DNA of 64,000 nucleotides from Pseudomonas sp. Marseille-Q3773. GTDB taxonomy: Bacteria > Pseudomonadota > Gammaproteobacteria > Pseudomonadales > Pseudomonadaceae. The translations under genes and the position numbers were made by a program. Shown in pieces: positions 44,891-52,676 of the stretch. The stretch lies in the NCBI RefSeq assembly GCF_916618955.1, contig NZ_OU745390.1, positions 4,774,001 through 4,838,000 of the forward strand, read 5' to 3'. Position 1 is the stretch's first letter; every line of letters starts with the position of its first letter. Under the pieces are notes generated by a model, which was given only the letters and a program-made list of their open reading frames with translations, ran no database searches and was not told the DNA's origin.

Positions 44891-45566
44891 CCCACTCCGG
44901 TTCTGGCGCGAGTTCTACATTTTCAAAGTACAGGTCGACCTTTTCAGATGTACTTACATTTGTAAGGGCGCTTAATATGCTAGAGCATGAAACTTTGCTT
45001 CGGTGCTCAGGTGAAACCAGTGAAAGCGGGAATCGTACGGTGTCTTTGGCGTTCCAGCCGTGCACTATTGCGTCAATAACCGTTACGCCACCAACATCTG
45101 AAACATCCATGACTTGCAGCAAGGTTCTGTGTAATTTTCGATCGTCGATTTTTCCACGTCGCAGTTCATTTTTACATCTTGCAAATGCGGCACGAAGCTC
45201 TTCAGGCTCATCAGCATCCTCCCGGCGAAGAACTACAGGTAAATTGCTTCGGTGACTTCGTATGGCGATGTCTGCATACTGGTCAAGATATTGGGTCACT
45301 AGCAACGTAGGATGCTTTCTCTCGACTAGTGCAGCTGCTAGCTCTGCGCCTGATATGTCTGCGAAGGCACCATGTCTAAGTCGATGATCGCAGACTGCTG
45401 CATCGGAATTCTTAATTATTAGCTCTGCCAGAGCTGCCAAGCTATCAGCAGCTTCTTGCCGATAAGGATTAAATCGACCGTCCTCTAGGGCATGAATGAT
45501 GGTCTGAGCAGCATCATCATCATCGTCTACAACCGCTACCGTCCTAATTGGTCTCATGGTATTCAT
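44874..45566 (-). CDS. receiver-like protein with unknown C-terminal domain
   Basis: 230 aa. The N-terminal ~125 residues are response-regulator-like: TVAVVDDDDDAAQTIIHAL is the acidic cluster (14-18), AAVCDHRL carries the candidate phospho-Asp near 60, and TLLVTQYLDQY has the switch Thr near 91. The conserved Lys of receiver domains is replaced by Arg in LPVVLRREDADEP. The C-terminal ~100 residues (DVGGVTVIDAIVHGWNAKDTVRFPLSLVSPEHR..) match no output domain known to me. Its ATG overlaps the stop of the ATPase gene (ATGA), and it overlaps the MBL gene. Confidence 0.75.
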   Translation of the reverse strand: MNTMRPIRTVAVVDDDDDAAQTIIHALEDGRFNPYRQEAADSLAALAELIIKNSDAAVCDHRLRHGAFADISGAELAAALVERKHPTLLVTQYLDQYADIAIRSHRSNLPVVLRREDADEPEELRAAFARCKNELRRGKIDDRKLHRTLLQVMDVSDVGGVTVIDAIVHGWNAKDTVRFPLSLVSPEHRSKVSCSSILSALTNVSTSEKVDLYFENVELAPEPEWDDGLQ

Positions 45567-47647
45567 ACGTTGGCTTGGTTTGTTAGTAGAGGGAAAACAA
45601 ATTTGAATTGCGCGCCTGATGTATCTACGTTTGATGCGCTGTATTTGCCGCCTAAATCTAGAACAGAGTCTTTTACAATAGTAAGGCCGAAGCCGGTCCC
45701 TTCTTGTCGAGTCGTTCTTCCAGGAAGCCAGATTTCATTGATGTCCATGTTTATGCCTGGACCATTGTCCTCGATGTCGATTGCCACAGTGTTGCCTTCA
45801 ATGCTCACCATGATTTTTATCTGGCGGTCCTTTGTCCGTGCCCCTGAGCGTTCGAAGGCGCTAACCGAGTTTGTGAGGCAATTTGTAATAATCGTCTCTA
45901 CAAGAGCTTCAGCGCCAAAAATTAGAGCGTCATCAGTTTTGTATGGCGTAAGCAAGAGTTCAATTTTTGCCTGTTCGAGTATAGGGCGCCATAGATCGTG
46001 GAGAGTTTGGATTACCTTGTTAATGTTGACAGCGCCATGACGTCTTTTTTCACGCTTCAAAAAGTCAATTTGCATGGAAGCAAAGCGAGTAAGTCGCTCT
46101 GAACCATTCGCAATGAGGTCAAGAGATGGCTCAATCTGTGATACTACTTCTTCGCCACAGTACTTCTTCACCCTTCGGCGTATCGTCTTTTCGCCCCCGG
46201 CGATTGTCCTTATAGGTTTTCCAATCTCGTGCGCGAATACCGCTGCCGTAGTGCCTGCGGTGGCTAGGGAGCGATAGAGGACTAAATCCTCCCGCGTCGC
46301 ACGGAGTTCCTTCTGAAAATTCTGCTCAAGTCTATCAAGGGCTTTGATTGCCTTTTCTTTCTCTGGCGCTGGCAGAGACTGGGCGATAGTGTCCAGTAAG
46401 TCGGAGCGAGCTTTAGCCGGCTCTTCGCCGGACTGCTGCTTTTGCAAATCCCGGCGAGCTTCAGCATCGCGCAAGCGACGGCGAGCTAGCCAATCCAGTG
46501 CATCTTTTGCGAAGCGACGAATTTCAAAAAATTCATCACTTTCGATGAATCCGAATCGGTCAGTCTTTTGTTTCAGCACACCCTCAGGGTCATCTACAAT
46601 CATCCGGCCGACACTTGTATTAGTCGAGGGGCGCTCCTCTGGGCTTCGGGCTCGCGAAAGGTTCATATCCAACCAGTCGTGTCCAGGGTCACCATATGGT
46701 GGCACCCTGAATTGGCGGTGGTAAAAATGCACGCCCCCAATAACCTTAAGCCAATTTTTGACCTCGCCAATCGTAGAACCACGACCAGCAAAGGCGTTCT
46801 TGTTAAAGATAAAGCTGTAAAGCTCAAAAGTTGCTGGTGGGGCGTTGTACTTTGTTGGGTTCTTTGGTTTTTTTGTGGGCCACTCGTCAGAGTGAGCGCT
46901 GTAAAGCACATCACCCTTGAAATCGAGAACTTCTGCATAGCCCGAGCCATCAGCACGCAGGTTAGCCCTTAAAATATATTCTGCTTCGTCGAGATAGCCA
47001 TTTCTGACCCGGGCTTCCAGTTCAGGAAAGTCTGGCGCTATTAAATTGACCTTGAAGTCGCTTTGTCCACTAAACGGACTAGTAAGCAGAACGATACTTC
47101 GGCCCAATCGGTCGGTTTCGCTTTTCCCAAGAGTACGCTTTATACCTTTCAAGGTCGTCGTAGTTCCTGGTTCGGTTCGACTACTTTTTTCTAAAGGAAG
47201 GCCGACTTCCTCTACGACTTTGGCGTTGTCGTACTTGCTCCATTCGATAGTTATTGAATACGCTTCATCTGTTGGCGAGTCTTCATGTCTCGTCACCATC
47301 TCAACAGAGGAACCTGCTCTCAACGCAGCGAGCCTTCCCAGCCCTTTATCCCCTACAGTACGTCGGCCTTTGGGCGTAAGCTTAGTGCTTTCTTTAGAAG
47401 ATCCACCCAGCACTAACCAGTTATTAAGTATCTGCTGAGAAGTCATTCCTGAACCATTGTCGGAAATAACTATGGTGCCGCCGTTGGCTTTGTCAAGCTT
47501 AATCTCGACAGTGCATTCTTTAGCATCAGCATCGTAAGAATTACGAATGAGCTCAATAATTGCTTGGTCGAGGTTAGGAACCAGCTCCTCGCCTAATCGC
47601 ACAAGAATAGATGGGGCAAATCTAAATCCTAGTGGTGGCGACTCCAT
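45563..47647 (-). CDS. dual GHKL ATPase: Hsp90/MORC-like plus histidine-kinase-like
   Basis: 694 aa with two ATP-binding modules. Module 1 (about 1-330): N-box IIELIRNSYDADAKECTV (Asn 36), DNGSGM (63-68) and GDKGLGRLAAL (99-109), as in Hsp90, MutL and MORC proteins. Module 2 (about 440-694): a coiled-coil, H-box AVFAHEIGKPI (His near 473), N-box IITNCLTNSVSAF, G1 IEDNGPGI (627-632) and G2 GTGFGLTIV (near 650), as in histidine kinases. No membrane segment, so cytosolic. 15 nt after the methyltransferase gene and overlapping the receiver gene by 4 nt. The pairing suggests an ATP-gated sensor that phosphorylates or controls the receiver protein. Confidence 0.82.
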   Translation of the reverse strand: MESPPLGFRFAPSILVRLGEELVPNLDQAIIELIRNSYDADAKECTVEIKLDKANGGTIVISDNGSGMTSQQILNNWLVLGGSSKESTKLTPKGRRTVGDKGLGRLAALRAGSSVEMVTRHEDSPTDEAYSITIEWSKYDNAKVVEEVGLPLEKSSRTEPGTTTTLKGIKRTLGKSETDRLGRSIVLLTSPFSGQSDFKVNLIAPDFPELEARVRNGYLDEAEYILRANLRADGSGYAEVLDFKGDVLYSAHSDEWPTKKPKNPTKYNAPPATFELYSFIFNKNAFAGRGSTIGEVKNWLKVIGGVHFYHRQFRVPPYGDPGHDWLDMNLSRARSPEERPSTNTSVGRMIVDDPEGVLKQKTDRFGFIESDEFFEIRRFAKDALDWLARRRLRDAEARRDLQKQQSGEEPAKARSDLLDTIAQSLPAPEKEKAIKALDRLEQNFQKELRATREDLVLYRSLATAGTTAAVFAHEIGKPIRTIAGGEKTIRRRVKKYCGEEVVSQIEPSLDLIANGSERLTRFASMQIDFLKREKRRHGAVNINKVIQTLHDLWRPILEQAKIELLLTPYKTDDALIFGAEALVETIITNCLTNSVSAFERSGARTKDRQIKIMVSIEGNTVAIDIEDNGPGINMDINEIWLPGRTTRQEGTGFGLTIVKDSVLDLGGKYSASNVDTSGAQFKFVFPLLTNQANV

Positions 47648-47662
47648 GTGGTTTGCTCCAAT

Positions 47663-48952
47663 TCAATCTACGGTCCAGGGTAGGCTCTTAATTGCACCTA
47701 CAGTCAAGTGACGACATCTGATACGATGATTCAGCCATGCGTCGGTACGGTTATCATCTAATACGTTCAAGAGTAGGCGACATGTTGATATCTTTTTGTC
47801 CTTTGGCCTGAGGATCAAAAGGTGATTCTCTACCAAGACTTCCTCTCGCGAGGCGAATAATGTGCTTCTTGCTCTTTTTTTGTCAGAAGGGCTAGAGGTT
47901 CGGCGCACTATCACAAAAGGACCACGCTCCACTCGGCAATTATATGTCGCAAACTCTGATGCTGCTTTTATTTCTTCGCCAACAACTGCATTTTTGGCAG
48001 TTAGATAGCCATAAAGCTTACCGTTGGTGGGGGTTCGGTGAGGCACTACAGGTCCGACAGATACTGAGAAAAAGTCTTCTACGCATTGCTCGCTGCAGAC
48101 TTCTTGTTCGGGCTCTATCAGGACATCCTCGGGGAGTTTCGATGTGGCGACAAGTATGGCTACGTCAATGTCAGCTTGAGTGCCAAAGGCGCCAAATGGC
48201 TCGAAAGAAGTAACATTAACTAAATTTGTTAATTCGGTTCTGAATTTAGCGTAGGAGCTGCCACTTCTCAGTACATCCGGAATCAATGCGAAGATGCCCA
48301 CTCCAGGCGGAGCGATCCGTGTAATATGTTCTAGGTGAAGTGCCGCTGCTGACCGTTTTCCTTTTCCGGTAAAGCTATTTTCAGGTGCCTGGATTCGCTG
48401 GTAAGGCGGGTTCATGACTACACAGTCGTTGGGCATCAGCTGGAGATCAGTTTCAAGTGCGTCTCCGACTAGAAAACTATTCGGGAGCTCTTTAAAAAGA
48501 ATCTTATTGGATTGTCCCTTTTCAGCAGCGTGGCGGTGAAAGGCGAGAGCTTGAATTCTCATCCAAGCTATATCTAAGAATGATTTTCTTAAATCGACGG
48601 CAACTAGCCTTTCCGCCCAGTCCCTAATCGTTTCGCTAGCGGTTTTTTTCAGCGGCAAAGAGCGACATGCTTCAAGAAGTAAGTCACCAACACCAACACT
48701 TGGATCAACGAAACGTTGCCAGCCAGTGAGATCATGTCCTGCCAAAATTTTCTTCGCCCACGAGGCGCCTGAGAAGAAGACTCCGTGCCTGCGTCGGTCA
48801 GACAATGACAAGGTGCTGTAGACGAAATCGGTCGCGTGGCCATTCATGAGGTCGCTTACCAGCTTCTCAGGGCACAACGTCCCTTCATCCAGGTCGCCTG
48901 CCGTCATCAGCGCGGTGGCAAAGGAGGAGAGGGGGATTTCGCCGTTCATCAA
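47663..48952 (-). CDS. N6-adenine DNA methyltransferase
   Basis: 429 aa. The order is RRRHGVFFSGASWAKKIL (motif X-like), SAM motif I FVDPSVGVGDLLLEAC (82-96), LVAVDL acidic motif II, and catalytic motif IV CVVMNPPYQRI (NPPY 181-184), which marks gamma-class N6-adenine enzymes. The C-terminal half (about 220-429) could be target recognition. No restriction endonuclease or specificity subunit gene is nearby. It is the first gene of a four-gene unit, and a 640-bp leader with repeated palindromes lies upstream. It could mark self DNA for the downstream ATPase/receiver/MBL system. Confidence 0.82.
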   Translation of the reverse strand: MMNGEIPLSSFATALMTAGDLDEGTLCPEKLVSDLMNGHATDFVYSTLSLSDRRRHGVFFSGASWAKKILAGHDLTGWQRFVDPSVGVGDLLLEACRSLPLKKTASETIRDWAERLVAVDLRKSFLDIAWMRIQALAFHRHAAEKGQSNKILFKELPNSFLVGDALETDLQLMPNDCVVMNPPYQRIQAPENSFTGKGKRSAAALHLEHITRIAPPGVGIFALIPDVLRSGSSYAKFRTELTNLVNVTSFEPFGAFGTQADIDVAILVATSKLPEDVLIEPEQEVCSEQCVEDFFSVSVGPVVPHRTPTNGKLYGYLTAKNAVVGEEIKAASEFATYNCRVERGPFVIVRRTSSPSDKKRARSTLFASREEVLVENHLLILRPKDKKISTCRLLLNVLDDNRTDAWLNHRIRCRHLTVGAIKSLPWTVD

Positions 48953-49158
48953 TATGCTTCACGTGGGTGGATAACCGACAGAGTCTGCAGACTGCAAGCC
49001 CTCACGGCAAGCGGAATCGACAGCAATGCTGTACCAAGGCTTTACCCGGGGCGCGACAGAGGATGGAGCAGAGCCCCCAGGGCATCTGGATGATATCACG
49101 TTGACATCTTCAACCGAACTTCGACTGAAGCGAGCGTGCGCACATTGGACCGGTGGTC

Positions 49159-49219
49159 TGCCTATCCTGCGGTAGCTCTCACCTCGCCAATAGGGGTCGG
49201 TTTTTTCGTCATGACGAAA
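49159..49219. promoter_or_regulatory. repeat unit 1: TGCCTATCCTGC plus TTTCGTCATGACGAAA
   Basis: The direct repeat TGCCTATCCTGCGGTAG (49159-49175) is followed 28 bp on by a perfect 16-bp palindrome TTTCGTCA-TGACGAAA (49204-49219). Confidence 0.65.
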
Positions 49220-49270
49220 TTCTTTTTCTGTGCGTGAACCGTATGGCTGTATGACGGAGTTACGGTGCTT

Positions 49271-49321
49271 TGCCTATCCTGCAGTAGTCCCCCCTAAAGA
49301 TAAGAGTTTCGTCATGACGAA
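49271..49321. promoter_or_regulatory. repeat unit 2: TGCCTATCCTGC plus TTCGTCATGACGAA
   Basis: A second copy of the direct repeat, TGCCTATCCTGCAGTAG (49271-49287), is followed by the palindrome TTCGTCA-TGACGAA (49308-49321). Duplicated operators in an island control region suggest a dedicated repressor. Confidence 0.65.
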
Positions 49322-49596
49322 GAAATTGGATGTACGGCACGCCAAGAGATAAAGCCACAATGGGATAATTAATTTTGCCGATGTATAATATTTTGGTTAA
49401 TTAAACGAGCGCTGCAACCGCCTCGCTGATGCTTTGCGCATTATGGGCGCGGCCCTTAAAAGACGGGGCCTACACCGGGTAAGACTGGCGCATAGTCACC
49501 CCAAGAACGGTGCAGCCGTGCTGGGTGCGATTCCTAAACAGATCGACAGGCCGGACAGACGGCCCAGTGTTCACCATGTCCAATGGAGAGGTGACT

Positions 49597-50361
49597 ATGG
49601 GTCTGTTCAAGCGTCTCGCCTTCAAAGGCGTCCGGCCATTTAGTTTCGCGACCACGCTCGCGTTGGTGCTCGGCTCGCAGCAGGGATACGCGCAAATCCC
49701 TGTAACCGTTACTACCCAAGTGACGGATTCCCCCATGACTGTTGCAGAGTTCGCATCTAACGCGACTCGCTGGGCCCAACAGGTTCAGCAGATGACATCT
49801 CAAATTGATCAGATGAAGCAGCAGTACGGCGCGCTCACGGGGTCGCGTGGGCTCGGTCGAGTATTCGATGACCCGCAGCTGCGAGATTATCTGCCTCAGG
49901 ACTGGCAGGCTGTGTATGACGCAGTGAAGCGTGGCGGCTATTCAGGCCTGAATGGTCGTGCTGGCTCGATCTACGCGGACAACAAGGTGTTCGATGCCTG
50001 CGAAAGCCTGGTTCAGGATCAGCAGCGCGATGCTTGCCGAGCACAGGCGGTGAAGCCTTCGCAAGATAAAGCGTTTGCGCTGGAAGCCTATGAGCAGGCT
50101 GCAGCCCGACTACGCCAGATTGACCAGCTGATGGGACAGATCAATCAAACGCAAGATCCCAAAGGGATCGCAGAGCTGCAAGGTCGCATCGCGGCAGAGC
50201 AAGCGATGATCCAGAACGAGCAGACCAAATTGCAGATGTTCCAAATGGTCGCTGAGGCTGAGGGCAAGATCCAGGAGCAGCGACAACGGGAATTGAATGC
50301 CCAGGTGCTCGACAAGAGGGGCTACAAGAATCGCGAAGTGCTGAACCTGGGAGGCAACTGA
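49597..50361 (+). CDS. VirB5-family T4SS protein
   Basis: 254 aa from the ATG at 49597 with GGAGAG 6 nt upstream. A signal peptide (GLFKRLAFKGVRPFSFATTL..GYAQ) is followed by a long coiled-coil (VAEFASNATRWAQQVQQMTSQIDQMKQQYGALTG), as in minor pilin VirB5/TrbJ proteins. The C-terminal part is again coiled-coil (LRQIDQLMGQINQ to EGKIQEQRQRELN). Its last 17 residues, LDKRGYKNREVLNLGGN, resemble the tail of the EexN-like protein two genes on. First gene of an operon of four T4SS-related genes; no VirB4/B8/B9/B10 follow. Confidence 0.82.
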   Translation: MGLFKRLAFKGVRPFSFATTLALVLGSQQGYAQIPVTVTTQVTDSPMTVAEFASNATRWAQQVQQMTSQIDQMKQQYGALTGSRGLGRVFDDPQLRDYLPQDWQAVYDAVKRGGYSGLNGRAGSIYADNKVFDACESLVQDQQRDACRAQAVKPSQDKAFALEAYEQAAARLRQIDQLMGQINQTQDPKGIAELQGRIAAEQAMIQNEQTKLQMFQMVAEAEGKIQEQRQRELNAQVLDKRGYKNREVLNLGGN

Positions 50362-50362
50362 A

Positions 50363-50854
50363 ATGATCTCGTACGCTCATATCCTCCCCTTGGTCGTGTG
50401 CTTCTTCATCCTCACTTCCTTACGACGATTCTGGATTTGCATCGGCCGGTTCGGGGCTCTGAAAGAGGTGTCACGACGTGCACCTGAGTTGATCCAGAGC
50501 GATCTCCTGGCTGCGTCGGCCGCGATCATGCCTTTTGTACTGGCGCTTGCCGATTGGTTGCAGATAGTGCCGCCCCGAGCAACAGGTCCAATCTCCTCAA
50601 CGCTCGCCGTTTTGATCTCGTTCGCATGTGCACTGGGTTCGTCTCTATTGATTTCGAGGTCCGAATCCCGCATCGCGGGTAGTTGGGCAGGGACAAGGGA
50701 AAGCGCGTTGAGAACGCTTGCAGCACTTCAGATTATCAACGCTGCTGAGCTGGCCTATTCGCTGAAATTTGCTGGGGAATTCCGCACGGAGGCGGAGCAT
50801 GTGCTGCCTCGTGAAGTGAATGGGGCGGATCAGAATCGGGAGGGCCGGAAATGA
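50363..50854 (+). CDS. membrane protein of the T4SS fragment
   Basis: 163 aa with three hydrophobic segments (YAHILPLVVCFFILTSL, DLLAASAAIMPFVLALADWL, SSTLAVLISFACALGSSLLI) and a charged C-terminus. It starts 1 nt after the virB5-like stop and overlaps the eexN-like start by 4 nt, so it is part of that operon. I do not recognise its family; position suggests a role in conjugation or exclusion. Function unknown. Confidence 0.72.
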   Translation: MISYAHILPLVVCFFILTSLRRFWICIGRFGALKEVSRRAPELIQSDLLAASAAIMPFVLALADWLQIVPPRATGPISSTLAVLISFACALGSSLLISRSESRIAGSWAGTRESALRTLAALQIINAAELAYSLKFAGEFRTEAEHVLPREVNGADQNREGRK

Positions 50855-51105
50855 CAGCCTCTCGTTTCTCAATTGCCGTTTTGTTTCTGCTCACTGGCTG
50901 CGGGGCGGATGAACCGGTCCATTCTGTCGATTGGTACAAAGCCCACAGCTCGGAAAGGGATATCCGAATATTGGAGTGCGAGCGACATGCCGGGACTCTG
51001 GCCCTTACGCCGAACTGCGTTAATGCCAAGCAGGCCAGGAATGAGCAGCAGCTTGATCAGCGCGGCTATCGGAAGCGCGAAATGCTGAATTTGGAGGGGC
51101 AATGA
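50851..51105 (+). CDS. EexN-like entry-exclusion lipoprotein
   Basis: 84 aa. A lipoprotein signal (SRFSIAVLFLLTGCGAD) with the lipobox LTGC; the mature part VDWYKAHSSERDIRILECERHAGTLALTPNCVNAKQAR follows the EexN pattern (.YY.AHP.ERA..L..C..NPGEL..TPNC.NA). EexN-type proteins block entry of related conjugative elements in recipient cells. The C-terminal LDQRGYRKREMLNLEGQ resembles the VirB5-like protein's tail (11 of 17 identical). Translationally coupled to its neighbours (ATGA overlaps on both sides). Confidence 0.8.
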   Translation: MTASRFSIAVLFLLTGCGADEPVHSVDWYKAHSSERDIRILECERHAGTLALTPNCVNAKQARNEQQLDQRGYRKREMLNLEGQ

Positions 51106-52187
51106 CCATGGAGTCCAATTTTTACGAATGGGTAGGTGGCTCAATCGACTCGGTGTTGAACGGCTACGTGCAACTCATGGCACATAGTGTCATTGATAAC
51201 TCCTCGGGCTTGTTCGTTGCTAGCGGCGGCCTTTTCTTCATGATCCTGGGCCTTCTGTCCGTCGGTGGCTTCATCGAGCATCCTCTCCCGCATGTCTTCA
51301 AGCTCATGTTGAAATGGGTATTCATCGGCGCATTGGCACTCAATGCTGATACGTACCTTGGTTGGGTCGTGGAAGCGATTCGCGGCCTGGAGGTTGGCTT
51401 GGCAGATGCGTTCTCGCCAAATGGCAAAGGTGTGGCTGCCACATCGGTGTATCAGGTGATTGATAGAGCCATGACCGATGGATTTGATATCGCTTCCGAT
51501 CTGATTGCTCGCGCCGGACGTCGTGGCATGACCGAGATAGGCATGATTCTTTATGACTGGCTTATTGCAGGAACGATGATCATCGCAACATTCCTGATTA
51601 CGCTGCCCGCTGGAGCGATGATCATCACGGCCAAGGTGCTGTTGGCGTTTTTGCTGGGGTGCGGACCACTGTTCATCGCACTGCTGCTGTTTGGGCAGAT
51701 GACCAGCAAGTGGTTCGATCAATGGTTCGCCCAGGTGATGACCTACATCATTCAATGCGCAGCGATCACCTCAGTGCTTACGCTGGGGATGAAGTTCTTT
51801 TCGAAAATGCTGGCCGATGTGCAGCCCACCGCTGGAAACGGCCCAGCGACCGACATGCTGGAGATCCTCGCGTTGAGTGGAATCGTGCTCTATATGGTTT
51901 ATCAGGCTTACTCATTGGGAGGTCAGCTTGCAGGTGGTCTGTCGTCCAGTGCGATCACATTGCGGCAGATGACTCAGGCTGCGTTAAACCCAGCCAAGGC
52001 GGTCTTCAACACAGTTAATCCGATGTCAACGCGTCGTGACCTGCAGTCGGGCATGATGACGACTGCGAGAGGTTTGAATCATGTGATCGCAGGGAACAGT
52101 GTTTGGAATCCCGCCTACCGGCAGCATGTCATGCAGAACCTGGGCAAGAACTGGGGTAGGGCGAGAGGAGGGAAGGTCGGCAGTTAA
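51102..52187 (+). CDS. VirB6/TrbL-family inner-membrane T4SS protein
   Basis: 361 aa polytopic protein: SSGLFVASGGLFFMILGLLSVGGFI, LMLKWVFIGALALNAD, WLIAGTMIIATFLITLPAGAMIITAKVLLAFLLGCGPLFIALLLFGQ, IIQCAAITSVLTLGMKFF and LEILALSGIVLYMVYQAY. The block of hydrophobic segments around LLGCGPLFIALLLF with a following conserved W (SKWFDQWFAQ) is VirB6-like. It forms part of the translocation pore with VirB8/B10, which are absent here. Start ATG 51102 overlaps eexN (ATGA); 51108 is possible. Confidence 0.85.
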   Translation: MTMESNFYEWVGGSIDSVLNGYVQLMAHSVIDNSSGLFVASGGLFFMILGLLSVGGFIEHPLPHVFKLMLKWVFIGALALNADTYLGWVVEAIRGLEVGLADAFSPNGKGVAATSVYQVIDRAMTDGFDIASDLIARAGRRGMTEIGMILYDWLIAGTMIIATFLITLPAGAMIITAKVLLAFLLGCGPLFIALLLFGQMTSKWFDQWFAQVMTYIIQCAAITSVLTLGMKFFSKMLADVQPTAGNGPATDMLEILALSGIVLYMVYQAYSLGGQLAGGLSSSAITLRQMTQAALNPAKAVFNTVNPMSTRRDLQSGMMTTARGLNHVIAGNSVWNPAYRQHVMQNLGKNWGRARGGKVGS

Positions 52188-52202
52188 AGGTTTATTGGTG
52201 CC

Positions 52203-52416
52203 GTGGAGCATGCTGCGCGCCCTGGCGGGCTTACCCAAAGGGGCTCTGCCCCTCTGGACTTCCCGCCCTCGCCGGTAGCAGGGGCCGCTGGGAAAGGCAT
52301 CCAGCAGCCCCCGCATGTAGGATTGGAGGTGCGCAGCGTCAAGGGTTCGCTTCGCCGTCATCCTCGCCCGGTCCCGTTTCACGGGCTGCGGCCTCCGGTG
52401 ACGCCCTTGACCTTCG
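52203..52416. repeat. GC-rich element A (inverted relative to element B)
   Basis: No ORF is convincing. Read on the minus strand it begins GGTCAAGGGCGTCACCG, contains GGGCGAGGATGA and ACCCTTGACGC, and ends near GCGCGCAGCATGC. The same ordered blocks occur on the plus strand in element B at 52677-52910. Confidence 0.6.
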
Positions 52417-52474
52417 TTTATCTGTTCAGCGCTGAAATTGTCTTGCTTTAGTCACCGACACGAGGGGAAAGCCC

Positions 52475-52666
52475 GTGAATACTTCGGAGAGCATCATCAC
52501 CACGAGTGCTGAGCGGGAGCGGCGTCGGAAGGCTGTCGAGTATGCTTGCGCGTCAATCGGGCTCGAGGGCTTTGTAATGAGCGTTGAAGAAAAGCGACGC
52601 GCTCAAGCTTTTGTGGACGGGAAGCTCACCTTGACCGAATTTGTTTCAGCCAGCATCCACGAATAG
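52475..52666 (+). CDS. VbhA-family antitoxin, without a neighbouring Fic toxin
   Basis: 63 aa from a GTG at 52475 preceded by GAGGGGAAAG. The segment ERRRKAVEYACASIGLEGFVMSVEEKRRAQAFVDGKLTLTEFV follows the VbhA antitoxin family, with the inhibitory motif S-I-G-L-E-G at residues 27-32 ((S/T)xxxE(G/N)) that blocks the ATP site of a Fic toxin. In Bartonella VbhA is paired with the Fic toxin VbhT near T4SS genes. Here no Fic gene follows; the only Fic in the window (40455-41576) has its own inhibitory helix. Placed between two inverted GC-rich elements. Confidence 0.78.
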   Translation: MNTSESIITTSAERERRRKAVEYACASIGLEGFVMSVEEKRRAQAFVDGKLTLTEFVSASIHE

Positions 52667-52676
52667 CTGGAAGCTG

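Larger units (their letters stand above)
48953..49596. other. 640-bp divergent control region of the island
   Basis: No intact gene. It lies between the methyltransferase operon (leftward) and the T4SS-fragment genes (rightward). Two repeat-plus-palindrome units are present at 49159-49219 and 49271-49321, and AT-rich sequence with TATAATATT at 49384 precedes the virB5-like gene, a likely promoter. Confidence 0.6.

Noticed and set aside
47663..48952. Type I or IIG restriction enzyme
   Set aside because: No nuclease domain in the protein and no hsdR/hsdS gene nearby; only methyltransferase motifs are visible.
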